Shown: positions 13,092 through 23,654 of the stretch, in pieces
How the letters are laid out: the number at the start of each line of letters is the position of its first letter
How positions within the stretch are numbered: position 1 is the first letter of the stretch
Source: Aphrophora alni
Lineage: Eukaryota > Arthropoda > Insecta > Hemiptera > Aphrophoridae
Direction: 5' to 3'
NCBI GenBank assembly: GCA_963513935.1
Contig: OY740774.1
Coordinates: forward strand, 87,872,385 to 87,936,384
DNA: 64,000 nucleotides
Translations under genes and position numbers: made by a program
Notes under the pieces: model-generated
The model's input: only the letters and a program-made list of their open reading frames with translations
Databases searched by the model: none
What the model was told of the DNA's origin: nothing

Positions 13092-13695
13092 AATTTCTCT
13101 TAGGATAGTTGGTAATCAGGTAACACGAATATTATCCGATAAAGCGAATGAGTAGAGGCCTTGAAGCCGAAACGACCTCAACCTAACAATGAACACGAAA
13201 AGAAAATTAGACTAGTAAATATATCGAAAATAAATCAATATATTCAATTTGGGATGAAGTAATTATTTAAAAAAATAAAATAAATTAACTGATACTAAAT
13301 CAAAATTTATCCTTTTTAAGTAAGGTTGAATTTCCCGGTTAATTCACCACAAGGGTCATACGCTAAACTTGAGAGGAGACCAAAGACTGTACACTTCAAT
13401 AAAAGCGTTAAGTAATTATTTTATGGGATTTAAAAGTGTTTATTAATTAACTATTGTATACTTTCCGTCCAACTTGGTGTTTGCTATTACTTGTGTTAGT
13501 ATGCAATTCTGCGACTTGTGGTTTTCCCTGAACACGTTTGTGTATAGTCTTGGTTATTTTGAACGCTCTGGCCTAGTTGTAACTCTGGGTTCCTTTCTTA
13601 GGTTACTCATTTTAGATATAGTTTCAAACATAGACCTTATTGTCCTAAATTATGGAGGCCCTTTTTTTTCATTTTATCGAGTTCTAATATTTTTA
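13092..13695. other. Non-coding stretch
   Basis: The first 100 bp probably include the 3' untranslated part of the LINE relic just upstream. The remainder is AT-rich. The plus-strand frame at 13,474-13,752 is hydrophobic by base composition (T-rich) and overlaps a repeat-derived motif at 13.7 kb, so I do not call it a gene. Confidence 0.4.
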
Positions 13696-13696
13696 C

Positions 13697-13737
13697 TTTT
13701 GACGAGAGTTGATCCATACTTTCGAAACGTTGTGTAT
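13697..13737 (+). ncRNA. Degenerate hammerhead-like motif
   Basis: TTGACGA (CTGANGA with the first base changed) is followed by GAGAGT, an 8-base loop, ACTTTC and then GAAAC and GTTGTGTA. The hairpin arms pair with one mismatch or wobble. A related copy lies at 22,080. It is probably a decayed copy of the structured motif that is intact at 26.3, 28.0 and 33.6 kb. Confidence 0.35.
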
Positions 13738-13889
13738 TATTATATACAGTAATGATGGCAAATGTTCGAATAAACTATATCAATAATATGAACAGTCCAT
13801 CATTACCCAATAACTTAAAAACCGGAATTAACTTAGGGTTTGGAAATGGTAATGATTTCCGATCACCCTGTAAATATGCCAAATTTATC

Positions 13890-14345
13890 TTTTAAATTAA
13901 GATAAAATATCTGCATTACTTTAAACTTTAATAATAATATACACTCAAAACTTTAATAAAGTTAAATATAACTAACAGTGATAACAATACTTGACAAGTT
14001 TATCCACAAACAGACTGTATTGTATTAAGATATTTTTAGGTTTATTTTCAAACAACTCTTAGCAAAACCACTGCAAACTTTCAATATTTATTTGCAGTTC
14101 TTGGTAGAAATACACTTTACTAGAACTTAAATTTTTAGGCACTTTACAATCACGGTCCAGTCAACTTGAGGGAACTACTGATGGAAAAGTTAGACTTTCA
14201 AAATATTAAAAAGTTGTTTTAAATGCGAAGGGGGGAATGCCTATTACAGTGTTTGTCTCTTGATAAGTTCAATAAAACCTAATAACTTGCCTACTCTCTG
14301 TCATGAAAACATACAAGGCTTTACTAAATTCTGTTTTTAAAATAT
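13890..14345 (+). repeat. Dispersed repeat family D, copy 1
   Basis: It aligns along its length with 58,495-58,975 in the same orientation. Shared blocks include ACACTCAAAACT, CTAACAGTGATAACA, CACAAACAGACTGTA, TTTTTAGGCACTTTACAATC and CTACTGATGGAAAAGTTA. The two copies differ by small indels and roughly one base in seven by eye. No coding function is evident in either. Confidence 0.75.
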
Positions 14346-14789
14346 TACTGTTAAATTGTTTGCTAAAAACAAAATTTGTTGGTTAGGACCAAATTTTTAT
14401 AAATATGTTTAAACATTAAAAAAATTATCTTAAAATTAAAAATTATCTCTTGAAGTGTGTTCTATAAAATGACTTTAAACGAAAAAAAATACAAATATAA
14501 TTTATATTTAAAAAATTATAAAAATAACTGAAAATTCAATCGTTCACAATGCTTTTTAATTTCCGACATATGCGAAAGTCATGTGATGGGTAAAATATAT
14601 ATGTCAAAATTTTTTAGTAGCTGCCATAAGAAGAGAAACAAAATTACAACTTTCTCAAAATCGTCTCAAACTATGTTGATCAAATTTTGCACAAGTGTAG
14701 CCTGTAAGGACTGAAACAAAACGTATTGGGCGCCATCTTTCTAAAATATTCTAGTACGTGAGTTAACGTTTTAAAAACAGACAAAGGTG
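14346..14789. other. AT-rich stretch, nothing identified
   Basis: I saw no gene. A CTTTCTCAAAATCG segment near 14,650 recurs at 29,030 near TGCCATAAGAA, hinting at another low-copy dispersed repeat. Confidence 0.35.
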
Positions 14790-14880
14790 GAGAGGACGAC
14801 CTTGTCGTTGAAACGCGTCTGATACCTAGGCGTATGTTTTGTGAGAATTGTGTTCTGTGTGTTTGTTATGCTGTTTTAAA
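14790..14880 (+). mobile_element. Half copy of the 26.3-kb foldback element
   Basis: GAGGACGACC, TTGTCGTTGAAACGCGTC, TAGGCGTATGTTTTGTGAG and TGTTCTGTGTGTTTGTTAT match the right arm of the foldback element at 26,283-26,574. The left arm and centre are missing, so this is a truncated or solo arm. The hammerhead-like core is incomplete: CTGA of CTGAAGA is replaced, while stem II, GAAA and ACGCGT remain. Confidence 0.7.
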
Positions 14881-15104
14881 AACAGACAAAAAAACACGCT
14901 CACGGGCTGTTATAAAATAGGTATTTTTTTTTGAATCAACTCTACCGATTACGATCAAATTTTAGTAACATGAGAAGATTTATGAACCGAACCCTTGTGA
15001 AAATATGATTTAGGAATAATTAAAAGCTTCATTTGAATCAAATACGATTTAGGCTGTCAACGTGTGTATGACATTGTTTGTCCTTGTTGTATAGGCAAAA
15101 GACC

Positions 15105-15460
<356 letters not shown>

Positions 15461-15581
15461 AGAAGATGTAGAGCCAACTAAGTACTTTCGACATACATCT
15501 AGTATCTGAAGGAGTTTATGGCACAAGCGAAGCAAGTTTAGACACTTATTTAAAGGAAGAAAACGAGGATTGCCCAAACCA

Positions 15582-15889
15582 CAACCATCAAAAACAAAAC
15601 TAAGACTGTAATAAATCCAGTATGTTTATTATATTACCCTTAAATACATTTCGATTGCCTATTATTGTACGAGGTAGTCCAAAAGGTTGTTAAGAGCATT
15701 CCAAATTGGGGTCAGTTGCCTGAGGCAAGTCGTGCCTCTGTGATTGGCCAGTTAAGAGCTGGAGGGAGGCGCTACTTAGCACTTAGCTTTAGGTTTATTT
15801 TTAGTTTAGCTGTAAAGTTCTGAGGATGATGACTATGTCATCTAAAACATACTGGTTTTATTACAGTTTTCTTGTTTTTGTAGTTCGGG
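15582..15889. mobile_element. Foldback element with degenerate hammerhead-like motif
   Basis: The ends are inverted repeats of about 45 bp. The left arm holds CTGTAATAAATCCAGTATGTTT and the right arm its near complement, AAACATACTGGTTTTATTACAG. Near the right arm, CTGAGGA is followed by T, GATGAC, TAT, GTCATC and TAAAAC: the hammerhead-like layout with GAAA changed to TAAA. The left arm on the minus strand carries ATCGAAATGTATTTAAGG, resembling the 27.9-kb element. This is a non-autonomous element with no coding capacity. Confidence 0.65.
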
Positions 15890-16480
15890 AGATCTTTGTT
15901 TTCCTTATTGTGAATAACGCTATAGAGCTCCTTGGACATACAAACTTATTTAAATATATAAATAGTTTGTCAAAGGCAGCGTGACGTTTCATTTTCACTT
16001 TTTCATTGACAAGTATGGAAATGATATTTTTGATGACGATTAGTTTTGATTTCTTTTTATTTGCTTTTGGATATGAATGAGAAAGTTTGTGCAATATTAT
16101 TGCAACGTTTATCCTTAATCATCTACTCCGATAGATTTGCTCCAATAGCGTGAAGTTTTATAAATATACCTTGGCTCAACTTGATTATATGGCCCATTGA
16201 AACAGCTGTTATTCGCAACAATTAATTACACAACTTTTGATCAATTACTTGATCATATTGGACCACGCCTACTTCCTTCCTTCTGCTGATCATTTATAAC
16301 ATTCCGATATCACTTCCATTCCATAATAATGCAAACTTAATTACATGATTTGTAGATTTATACAATCATTTTTAGCTAATTACAACCATCATTACTGTCA
16401 GATCTGGATCCGGTACCATGAATTGTCCACACTTCATAGATTTTATAACAAATAGAATTTTGACTGTGGAACTAAACTTA
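15890..16480. other. Non-coding stretch with repeat fragments
   Basis: 16,060-16,110 shares the GAGAAAGTTTGTGCAATATT segment with 9.4 kb. 16,235-16,300 (TTACTTGATCATATTGGACC, ACGCCTACTTCCT) is a diverged piece of family F seen at 25.1 and 29.9 kb. No gene is supported. The minus frame at 15,861-16,094 lies over these repeats. Confidence 0.4.
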
Positions 16481-17000
16481 CACACGACTAAAATACATTA
16501 ATAATTAACAGTATATAATAATAAATCTAATCATCGATGATTACTGTATAAAAGAAATTAGCGACGATATTCACAATAACTTTCCCTTTGTTTTAGTATC
16601 TTATTATTCTATTTTAGTAAATCCCATTACCTGTAAACAAACACTTTCCAGAAAATGTGTGGCTCCATTGGCAATAACAAACTAATATTGAACGCGCTTC
16701 CTACACTGTACTAAGAGTTGATACGAGGACGAAAAATCACATCCTCAATAGGATATGTAAGTGTCACTTTGTAATCAATCGTTGTGTGCACAACTAAGGC
16801 ATATGATGTTGTTATTCAGTAAGGACGCCTTTTGATGTCCTGCATGACAATAGAGGCGTTCTTACTAAACAATAACATCGTTACTAACGTTTACAGACAT
16901 TTATAATTTCCCTTGTACAATTAATTAAAGTGTAGGAACCACAAACACATCCTACATGCAGAAATCTTTGTTAGTTTAATGCTCAACGTACATAATCTTA
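16481..17000 (+). repeat. Dispersed repeat family A, nearly full copy
   Basis: It runs from ACTAAAATACATTAATAATT through ATTCTATTTTAGTAAATC, CTGTAAACAAACACT, ACTAATATTGAACGC, CATCCTCAATAGGATATGTA, ATCAATCGTTGTGTGCACA, GGACGCCTTTTGATGTCC and GTAGGAACCACAAACACATC. It is about 500 bp. The same order of blocks is found at 23.7, 24.0 and, reversed, at 19.3 and 58.0 kb. No coding potential. Several short inverted repeats are conserved. Confidence 0.8.
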
Positions 17001-17840
17001 AAAAATCTTATTTTATACTTGTATACTCAAATTTTTAATAACTTTAATTTGTATGTTTTTAGAGTTATTGTACATTGTCTTTTTTAATTTTTGCGTATTC
17101 AATTGGACAAGTAAACTATTTTAGATTAAACCCAAACTCTCCGATAATAGTATTATTCTCAATAATATGTTATTAATCCTATATTAATATACTTGAATAT
17201 ACAGAGTTTAGTTATCTTTAGACAGAAAATTCTTTATTACGATTCCTAGAGTATATATTATTTACTTCAGTAAAAAATCCCATGTTATTAGGAGTCATTT
17301 CAAATTGTAAATAACAGTTACTAGAATTCGACATTAAGCTACATACTAATTCTCCTCTCCAATTACTTGATGTACATATAATAATGAGAAGATCCTGGAC
17401 ATTAAAACAAGTGCATGACCCCATCATGGTATTTACTGTACATTTGTGAAGGAGACTTCGCTCGTAAACGTACATGGGTCTCCTTTTTTTTTCACTGTTC
17501 GAAAATACATTTTTGTCAATAACTTCGCAGTTTGTTTTCGTAGAGAGATGAAATCTAAAAATTTGTAACTAATTTAGTATGTTAGATGTTGAATAAAACA
17601 CGAGATGTAAACAAAATTATATGTTTAAAATGGTCCCCATTTTTGCCTTTTCAGTTCAATTGTTTTTGTATTTCTATAGGGTTCTATATGAGCATACTAT
17701 AACCCCCTATATTAAATTTCAAGTATGGCATTTTACCAAATTACCCTTTATAATTCGTATACCGGGCAAGAAATAAACTAAATATTTGTACAAGGGTAAC
17801 AGTATAAATTTCTGTAAACATTAAATTGAGAATCAACTCA
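17001..17840. other. AT-rich stretch, nothing identified
   Basis: I found no gene. The minus-strand frame at 17,218-17,475 has no recognisable domain and no supporting context. Confidence 0.4.
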
Positions 17841-17846
17841 ACCGTA

Positions 17847-18319
17847 AGTAGTCAGGGCAGGGATTTGGCCCCAACATGGGCTCTTATGGAGTTATTCTCG
17901 ACCAATCAGAATGCTCCATTTATAACTTCAACTTCACCGCCGCTTCTCATCCAATAAGAATTCTCCATTTATAACTTCAACTGTATCTATGGGTTGGTAA
18001 ATCGGTTGGTAAAAATATATTTGGTTGGTAAATCGGTTAGTAATGGTATCTATTACCGATTTACCAACCCATAGATACCATTACCAACCGATTTACCAAC
18101 CAAAATATATTTTTAGCAACCGATTTACCAACCCATAGATACATTTGAAGTTATAAATGGAGCATTCTTATTGGATGAGAAGCGGCGGTGCAATTGAAGT
18201 TATAAATGGAGCATTCTGATTGGTCGAGAAGCGGTGACGTGACCAAATGGACGATTCTGATTGGTCGAGAATAACTCCATAAGAACCCATGTTGGGGCCA
18301 AATCCCTGCCCTGACTACT
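17847..18319. mobile_element. Foldback element, 473 bp, near-perfect palindrome
   Basis: The terminal inverted repeats start AGTAGTCAGGGCAGGGATTT and match over more than 60 bp with few differences. The flanks carry a candidate 6-bp target duplication ACCGTA (17,841-17,846 and 18,320-18,325). Inside each arm are repeats of TTATAACTTCAA with CCAATCAGAAT or CCAATAAGAAT, and GGTTGGTAAATCGG motifs. The centre (18,043-18,090) is itself a hairpin built on ATGGTATCTATTACCGAT. There is no coding capacity, so this is a non-autonomous DNA element. Confidence 0.9.
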
Positions 18320-18325
18320 ACCGTA

Positions 18326-18939
18326 AAATAGTATCAATGCTATTGGTTAGTAAGAACTACTCATATTGTCATGTAGAACATCGAAAAGCTCGTTGAATCT
18401 CTATGGTAAAGATTATAAAGTGAATCTAGCAATGATGTGGTTTTCTATTTTAATTTCAACTCTGAATGCAAAACCGATTGACAAATTCGTGTGCGTTGTA
18501 AAACACAACACTGATGACAGGCGTTGTTTCAAATACACTTTTATAATTTTGCGATTATTGAAACCATGACAACTTAATAATTGGTTACATAAACAGAATT
18601 ACATTTCCTTTTCTCTGCATACGTCTTATCGGAAGATATAATTTATTTCAAATGATTCCGTCTTAACTTCAATACTTCCAATAACTATATTGCTTCAACA
18701 ACCACGACTTTAAGACTTGGAGGCGTGGCTAAATTGTCTCTCGTTGTTCAGTGTCACAATGGTTTATATACTTGTTGCACCTGAAGATGATCACTTGTCA
18801 TTTAAATGTTGCCTTGTGCATGTTGTTGAATAAATGTTTCCATTTTTAGTGATTGAAGTTTCCACAAATATTCACATTTCAAAATCTTGGTATCTGTACT
18901 GTACATTATAATAATATATAAGAACATAACTTTCTACAT
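18326..18939. other. Non-coding stretch with one degenerate hammerhead-like site
   Basis: 18,366-18,420 resembles a minus-strand piece of family A (CATGTAGAACATCGAAAAGC). At 18,781 CTGAAGA is followed by T and a short GA/TC hairpin, then TTTAAATG where GAAAATG-like sequence would be expected. The plus-strand frame at 18,366-18,569 overlaps the repeat and is not called as a gene. Confidence 0.35.
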
Positions 18940-19210
18940 AAAAGGTAAACAAACCTTCGAAACATAATAGTTCAAAGAACTTAATTTGATTGACAAAATA
19001 AACAGTAAAACAATGTTACAAGAAGAACAAAACAAACATAAAACATTGAGAAGTTTGTAAAGTAAACATCCGTCTAAAACTTTAATGAAATACACACAGT
19101 TTGTTTAGTTAAAGTCAGAACAGGCATAAACACTGAAATATTGTACAAACTTATCTCACAAACCGTTGAACTTATTTGTTGTAACTTTTTAACATTTCGT
19201 TGCAATCAAT
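18940..19210 (-). repeat. Dispersed repeat family E, copy 1
   Basis: This is the reverse complement of 34,560-34,790: blocks CATCCGTCTAAAACTT, ACACACAGTTTGTTTAGTTA, AGTCAGAACAGGCATAAACA and TTGTAACATTGTTTTACTG on the minus strand correspond in order. Similarity is high, with a few base changes and small indels. Confidence 0.8.
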
Positions 19211-19309
19211 TTTCATGGTAGTTTCTTAGAATTTGTACCTTGTTGAAGTATCATTAACCCAACGACGATTCTTAAAATAGTATATGCATGCGTATAGGTA
19301 TCTATACTG

Positions 19310-20008
19310 TAAAAATAATCTGTAAATATTAAATTGAGAAGATATGCAACCGTTTAAAGAGAATCAATGTTACTGTTTAATGAGAGCGTCTCTGTTGTCG
19401 TGTAGGACATCGAAAGGCGTCCTATTTATTGTTAAGGCAAGTTACGTATGTGTTGTTTATAGAGTGACAAAACAACGATGTTGAGGATGTAGTTTTCACC
19501 ACATTAATTTTCAAATATAACAATCATCACTATTAGTTCCTTATTTTAGTAGCTCAGCCATCCATTATTTTGTCGTTTAAGTCTTTGCTTACAGATAATT
19601 GGATTTACTAATATAGAATAATAACATTTACTAAAATACAGGTAATAGTAAAATTATTGTAAATTTCGTTGCTAAATATTATTTTATGGCCATTAAGTAA
19701 TCACCAATATTTAGATGCATTATTTATATGCCATGCCTAGTTTCTCGCGCAACGATTAATCATAGAGTAACACTTGCATGCCCTATAAATGATGTGGTTC
19801 TTCGTTCTTATCTAAACTATTAATAGAGAGTGTTAGTTATTTTGGTAGTCCATTCGTACATTTTCATATCGGTTAATAGTGTCTAACAGGTAATGGAATA
19901 CACTAATATAGAATAATAAGATTGACTAAAATACAAGTAATGGGAAAGTTAATTTATCTTGTTGGTAATAATTATGATTGTACGACTAGTAAGTAATCAC
20001 CAATACTT
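19310..20008 (-). repeat. Family A, two minus-strand copies in series
   Basis: The first copy begins near 19,310 (TAAATTGAGAA, then GTCGTGTAGGACATCGAAAG at 19,395-19,416) and ends near AGTAATCACCAATATTTAGA. A second begins near 19,740 (CGCGCAACGATTAATCATAG) and runs to the LINE insertion point. The second copy resumes after the LINE at 21,097. Confidence 0.65.
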
Positions 20009-21083
20009 TTTTTTTAAGCTGGGCTGTGATAGCCTCCTTCAGAGGCCTCACCTGCGTCGACCTAAAAGTCTTTTGCCGCCCCAAGTTCCTTCCTACACCC
20101 ACTCAGTAATACCTGTCATCCTTATAAAGGAACAGATACTACCTATAGGGTTGTCTAGGATGGTTTCCATCTCTTTCCCCGGAGGGCCTAGAGAGTATAT
20201 AGCCTGGCTCGTCCTAACGCCTCACACTCTATGAGAATGTGTTCTGCGGATTCTTCAGCCAAACCACATTTCCTACATGTATTTTCTGCAGCAATCCCTA
20301 TCCTGGGTAGGTGTTTTCTGAGGTGACAGTGGCTCGTTAAGAGCCCAACCACCCACCTCATGTTATCCCTTCTAAGAGAGATGAGTTGTTCTGCATGTTT
20401 CTTGCTTGGTCTAAGTAGCCTCTTTGCAAGTCTACTAGTAGTTGAATTCGTCCAGGCCCTATTCATCCCCTCCCGAATCCATGTATCAACCGCTGCTCTG
20501 GCATGTCCATAGGAGATCCCGAACACCGGTTCCGGGCCCACGAAAGCGGATTCTGAACCTGACCTGGCTAATTCATCTGCTCTCTCATTTCCATCATAAC
20601 CTTAGTGGCCAGGAACCCAGCCCCAGTGACCGTGTTCACCTGAATAAGCTTTATCAATGATGAAATGCAGTCCCATACCTGCTTCGACTTTACTCTAGTC
20701 GTGTTTAGTGCCTTAATAGCAGCTTGACTGTCTGTGAAGATCAGAATGTTCTTACCTGTGTATTCCATTCTTAGATTCTCCTTGATACATTCAGAGATTG
20801 CACCTACTTCTGCTTGGAAAACAGTAGCATGCTTACGTAGGCGCAGTACGATGGAACTCTCTGGGTTGATCCCATTTATACCACCGTCCGTACCCATCTC
20901 CGTTTTCGAGCCATCTGTGAACCAGACTATATCCTGCTCGTTATATAACCTCTTTCCAGACTCCCATTCTTCCCTAGAGAAGATCTTCGTCTTGAAAGGC
21001 TTATCTAATGAAACATTAGGTATCATGTGATCTGAGGGCATGTCTAACACTTCCCTGTTGACCACTTCATTTATCCTGCAGTG
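20009..21083 (-). pseudogene. 5'-truncated Jockey-like LINE: RNase H and zinc-knuckle end of ORF2
   Basis: This is the 3' end of a non-LTR retrotransposon inserted in minus orientation. It is flanked by a perfect 13-bp target-site duplication ATCACCAATACTT (19,996-20,008 and 21,084-21,096), with a short poly(A) tail seen as T at 20,007-20,015. The upstream frame (20,568-21,161 on the minus strand) shows RNase H motifs FTDGSK, QAEVGAI and FTDSQAAIKAL. The third block, WGWVPGH...GYDGNERADELAR, lies in a different frame and is broken by a TAA stop. The next frame (20,188-20,541) carries the region after RNase H: MRWVVGLLTSHCHLRKHLPR, then CRKCGLAEESAEHILIECEA, a CxxC...H...C zinc knuckle. Reverse transcriptase and endonuclease domains are missing through 5' truncation. 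At least one frameshift and one stop make it a dead copy. It lies inside a family A repeat. Confidence 0.92.
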
Positions 21084-21096
21084 ATCACCAATACTT

Positions 21097-22079
21097 AGAG
21101 ATGCGATGCTTAGATATTTCATGCTTAATTGCGCGCGCAACGATTTATTATAGAGTGACACACGCTCTATTGATTATGTGGTTCTTCGTTCTTGTTTCAA
21201 CTCTTAATAGAGAGTTGCAAACTTTTAATATTAGTTAGTAATTTGGTAGTCCATTCGTACATTTTCATGTTGTTTAATAGCGTTTGTTTTACAAGTAATG
21301 GGATTTACTAATTTAACATAATATGATTTATTAAAATACGGGTAATGGGAAACTTTATTGTAAATCTCATCCTACGACAATAATTTATATACTGTTTTAA
21401 AGATAATTTTCCATAGATTATTACCATACAACCAAAAGTTCATAAAATGTTAACAATTTTATTCAATAATTTAATCGTGATTTTTTTTTTCAAATTAGGC
21501 AAAACGTTTTCCCTTTTTTGTTAAAATTTTTTTTTTGAAAATGTAACAAATTAATTTTTTTTCCTAAATATATTCACAAATATTATACAAAACTTGTGTA
21601 TATCTTGAAAAAAGGTGGTAAACTATTTATTTTAGATGATACAGGTTTTTCTGAAAAAAGTTAACTTCATTTTTTGACACCAAACATACTTGCTCCAAAA
21701 CTGTTTCATATATGTTTTACGCATCTTTCTGAGAAAAATGATATCCTACAAGTTAGGTTTTGCATACAATTATTATTTTTTATGAATTTTTTAAGAAAAC
21801 AAAACCTTTAACATTGCCACTTGTAGGGTTAATATTAGTTAGTTATTTTGCTAGTCCATTCCTACATTCTCATGTCGTTTAACAGGTAATGGTATACAAT
21901 AATTAATAAGATTTACTAAAATATTAAAATGGAAGTTAAATTGTAAATCTAATTGCTGTTGTTATTAAATCACCAGTCATTCTGGTTATTTGATAATGAT
22001 GAATTGTTCTTTTCTTATGTTTTCGTTTTAGTTTTCGGCTGAATTGGTATTTTTCACTTTTATACTCTATGTTTACCAC
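21097..22079. other. Family A remainder, then AT-rich sequence
   Basis: 21,097-21,380 continues the minus-strand family A sequence interrupted by the LINE (GCGCAACGATTTATTATAGA, ATGTGGTTCTTCGTTCTT). 21,380-21,830 is low-complexity AT-rich sequence with T runs. 21,830-21,980 resumes family A-like blocks (AGTCCATTCCTACATTCTCA). No gene. Confidence 0.55.
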
Positions 22080-22125
22080 CTGATAACGGGAGTTGATTTA
22101 TACTCTCGAAACGTCGTGTATACAA
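22080..22125 (+). ncRNA. Degenerate hammerhead-like motif
   Basis: CTGATAA (CTGANGA with G changed to A) is followed by C, GGGAGT, loop TGATTTAT, ACTCTC, then GAAAC, GTCGTGTA. Stem II pairs fully if one G-T wobble is allowed. It belongs to the same subfamily as 13,697. The core change would be expected to abolish hammerhead activity. Confidence 0.4.
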
Positions 22126-22650
22126 CAATTATCGCAAATATCTGTTAAAACATACTAATCTTTAGATGTATTATACTGTTTATTATTAATGTATTTTAGT
22201 CCTACTGATAATTTTCCTTTTAAAAGCAACTCCCTACATGCTTTTAAAATCCTCCATAATACTTCTTACAGCCAATAAATTAGATCTTAAACGATAGCTG
22301 TGGTTAACAATGCATTATCTAACATTTTCTTTGTTCTTTGAATAGTGTAGTTGTACTTAAGAGGGGTATTATGAAGTGCATTGAAACCAGCTTAACTATG
22401 ACGCTAAGCTAAGCTCTATATTGTGAGAATAACAAAACTATCAGTTGGATTTTCTATACAGTTTTTCTGAATAGAGAATTTAGTTGAGAGTCGGAACACT
22501 GGTTTAATTGAAGTTGTAATCCAAAAAGTGTAGTCTGAACTTCATATGATCGAATTAATAATGATTTTACACTAATGATGGAAGTAGTAATCGGTTCCGA
22601 CCGATTACAGTGATTTACAGTAATTCACCACTCATAAACAAGTGATTATG
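22126..22650. other. Non-coding stretch, nothing identified
   Basis: AT-rich, with no repeat family or gene recognised. Confidence 0.35.
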
Positions 22651-23033
22651 ATTTCATGCTGAACAGTAATCAGATGTTGAACTTTACAGCGATAACTGTT
22701 ATTAACAGTATTATGCGGTATTATTTATTGACTGTTAATTTAAAGGTTTTGTTATAAATTGAGTTTGAATTTTTTTTATATAAGAACAAGTAAATATTCT
22801 GAAATTATTTACAATAGTCACTTTCTTAGGGTAAGTTTTGGTTTCATGCTGAACAGTAATCAGATGTTGAACATTACAGCGATAACTGTTATTAACAGTA
22901 TTATGTGGTATTATTTATTGACTGTTAATTTAAAGGTTTTGTTATAAATTGAGTTTGAATTTTTTTTTTTTATAAGAACAAGTAAATATTCTGAAATCAT
23001 TTACAATAATCACTTTCTTAGGGAAAGTTTTGG
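22651..23033 (+). repeat. Tandem duplication, two 190-bp units
   Basis: Unit 1 starts at 22,651 (ATTTCATGCTGAACAGTAAT) and unit 2 at 22,841 (GTTTCATGCTGAACAGTAAT). They share AGCGATAACTGTTATTAACA, TTATTTATTGACTGTTAATT and ACAAGTAAATATTCTGAAAT. They differ at a handful of bases and in the length of a T run. The short plus-strand frame at 22,759-22,947 spans the junction and is incidental. Confidence 0.95.
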
Positions 23034-23654
23034 GTGTCTAGATAAAATATGACTCTTCCAGTTGGACACCAAAGTTGTATAACAAAACATTTGTTTCCAC
23101 GAATTCCAAATGAAAATACGAGCTGTATCTAGAGTAAAAATTACACGTCCATCTCTTTCACTTAATAACATTTTCTTTTTGAAACTATTCTAGTATTAAA
23201 GAACCTGCAACCAATACAAGCTGAAACAATAGCTTTACTTTAGAATCACTAAAATCACTGTTAGAAAGGTAATAGCTATTTGAAACTAACGAATAACGAA
23301 AATAGTGACAACAAAAGGTGAACATTAAAATTTTAAGAACGATTTCAATTTGTTTCAGTATTTAAAACAAAAAATCGAAATTGGACTTTGTAGAGCCCAA
23401 AATATTAATGAAAACAGCACGAAAATCAGCATATCCGTTTGGGCTGTAGAAAAGACTGGAGAGTCGGGACATCTTCCGATTTTTGTACTTTTGATCATAC
23501 ATTGGTCAAAAGTTATCAAAGAGGACGGAAAAGTAACAAGAATTTTGAAGAGTATTATTTGAAATGTTCAATATCTTGTATAAACTGTAGAAGAGTGGCG
23601 TCACACGCATTTTGAAACGCGTTGGTTATAGGGTGTAAATCATAAGAAAAAATA
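23034..23654. other. Non-coding stretch, nothing identified
   Basis: A 70-codon plus-strand frame at 23,350-23,562 has no recognisable domain. I have no evidence that it is expressed. Confidence 0.35.
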
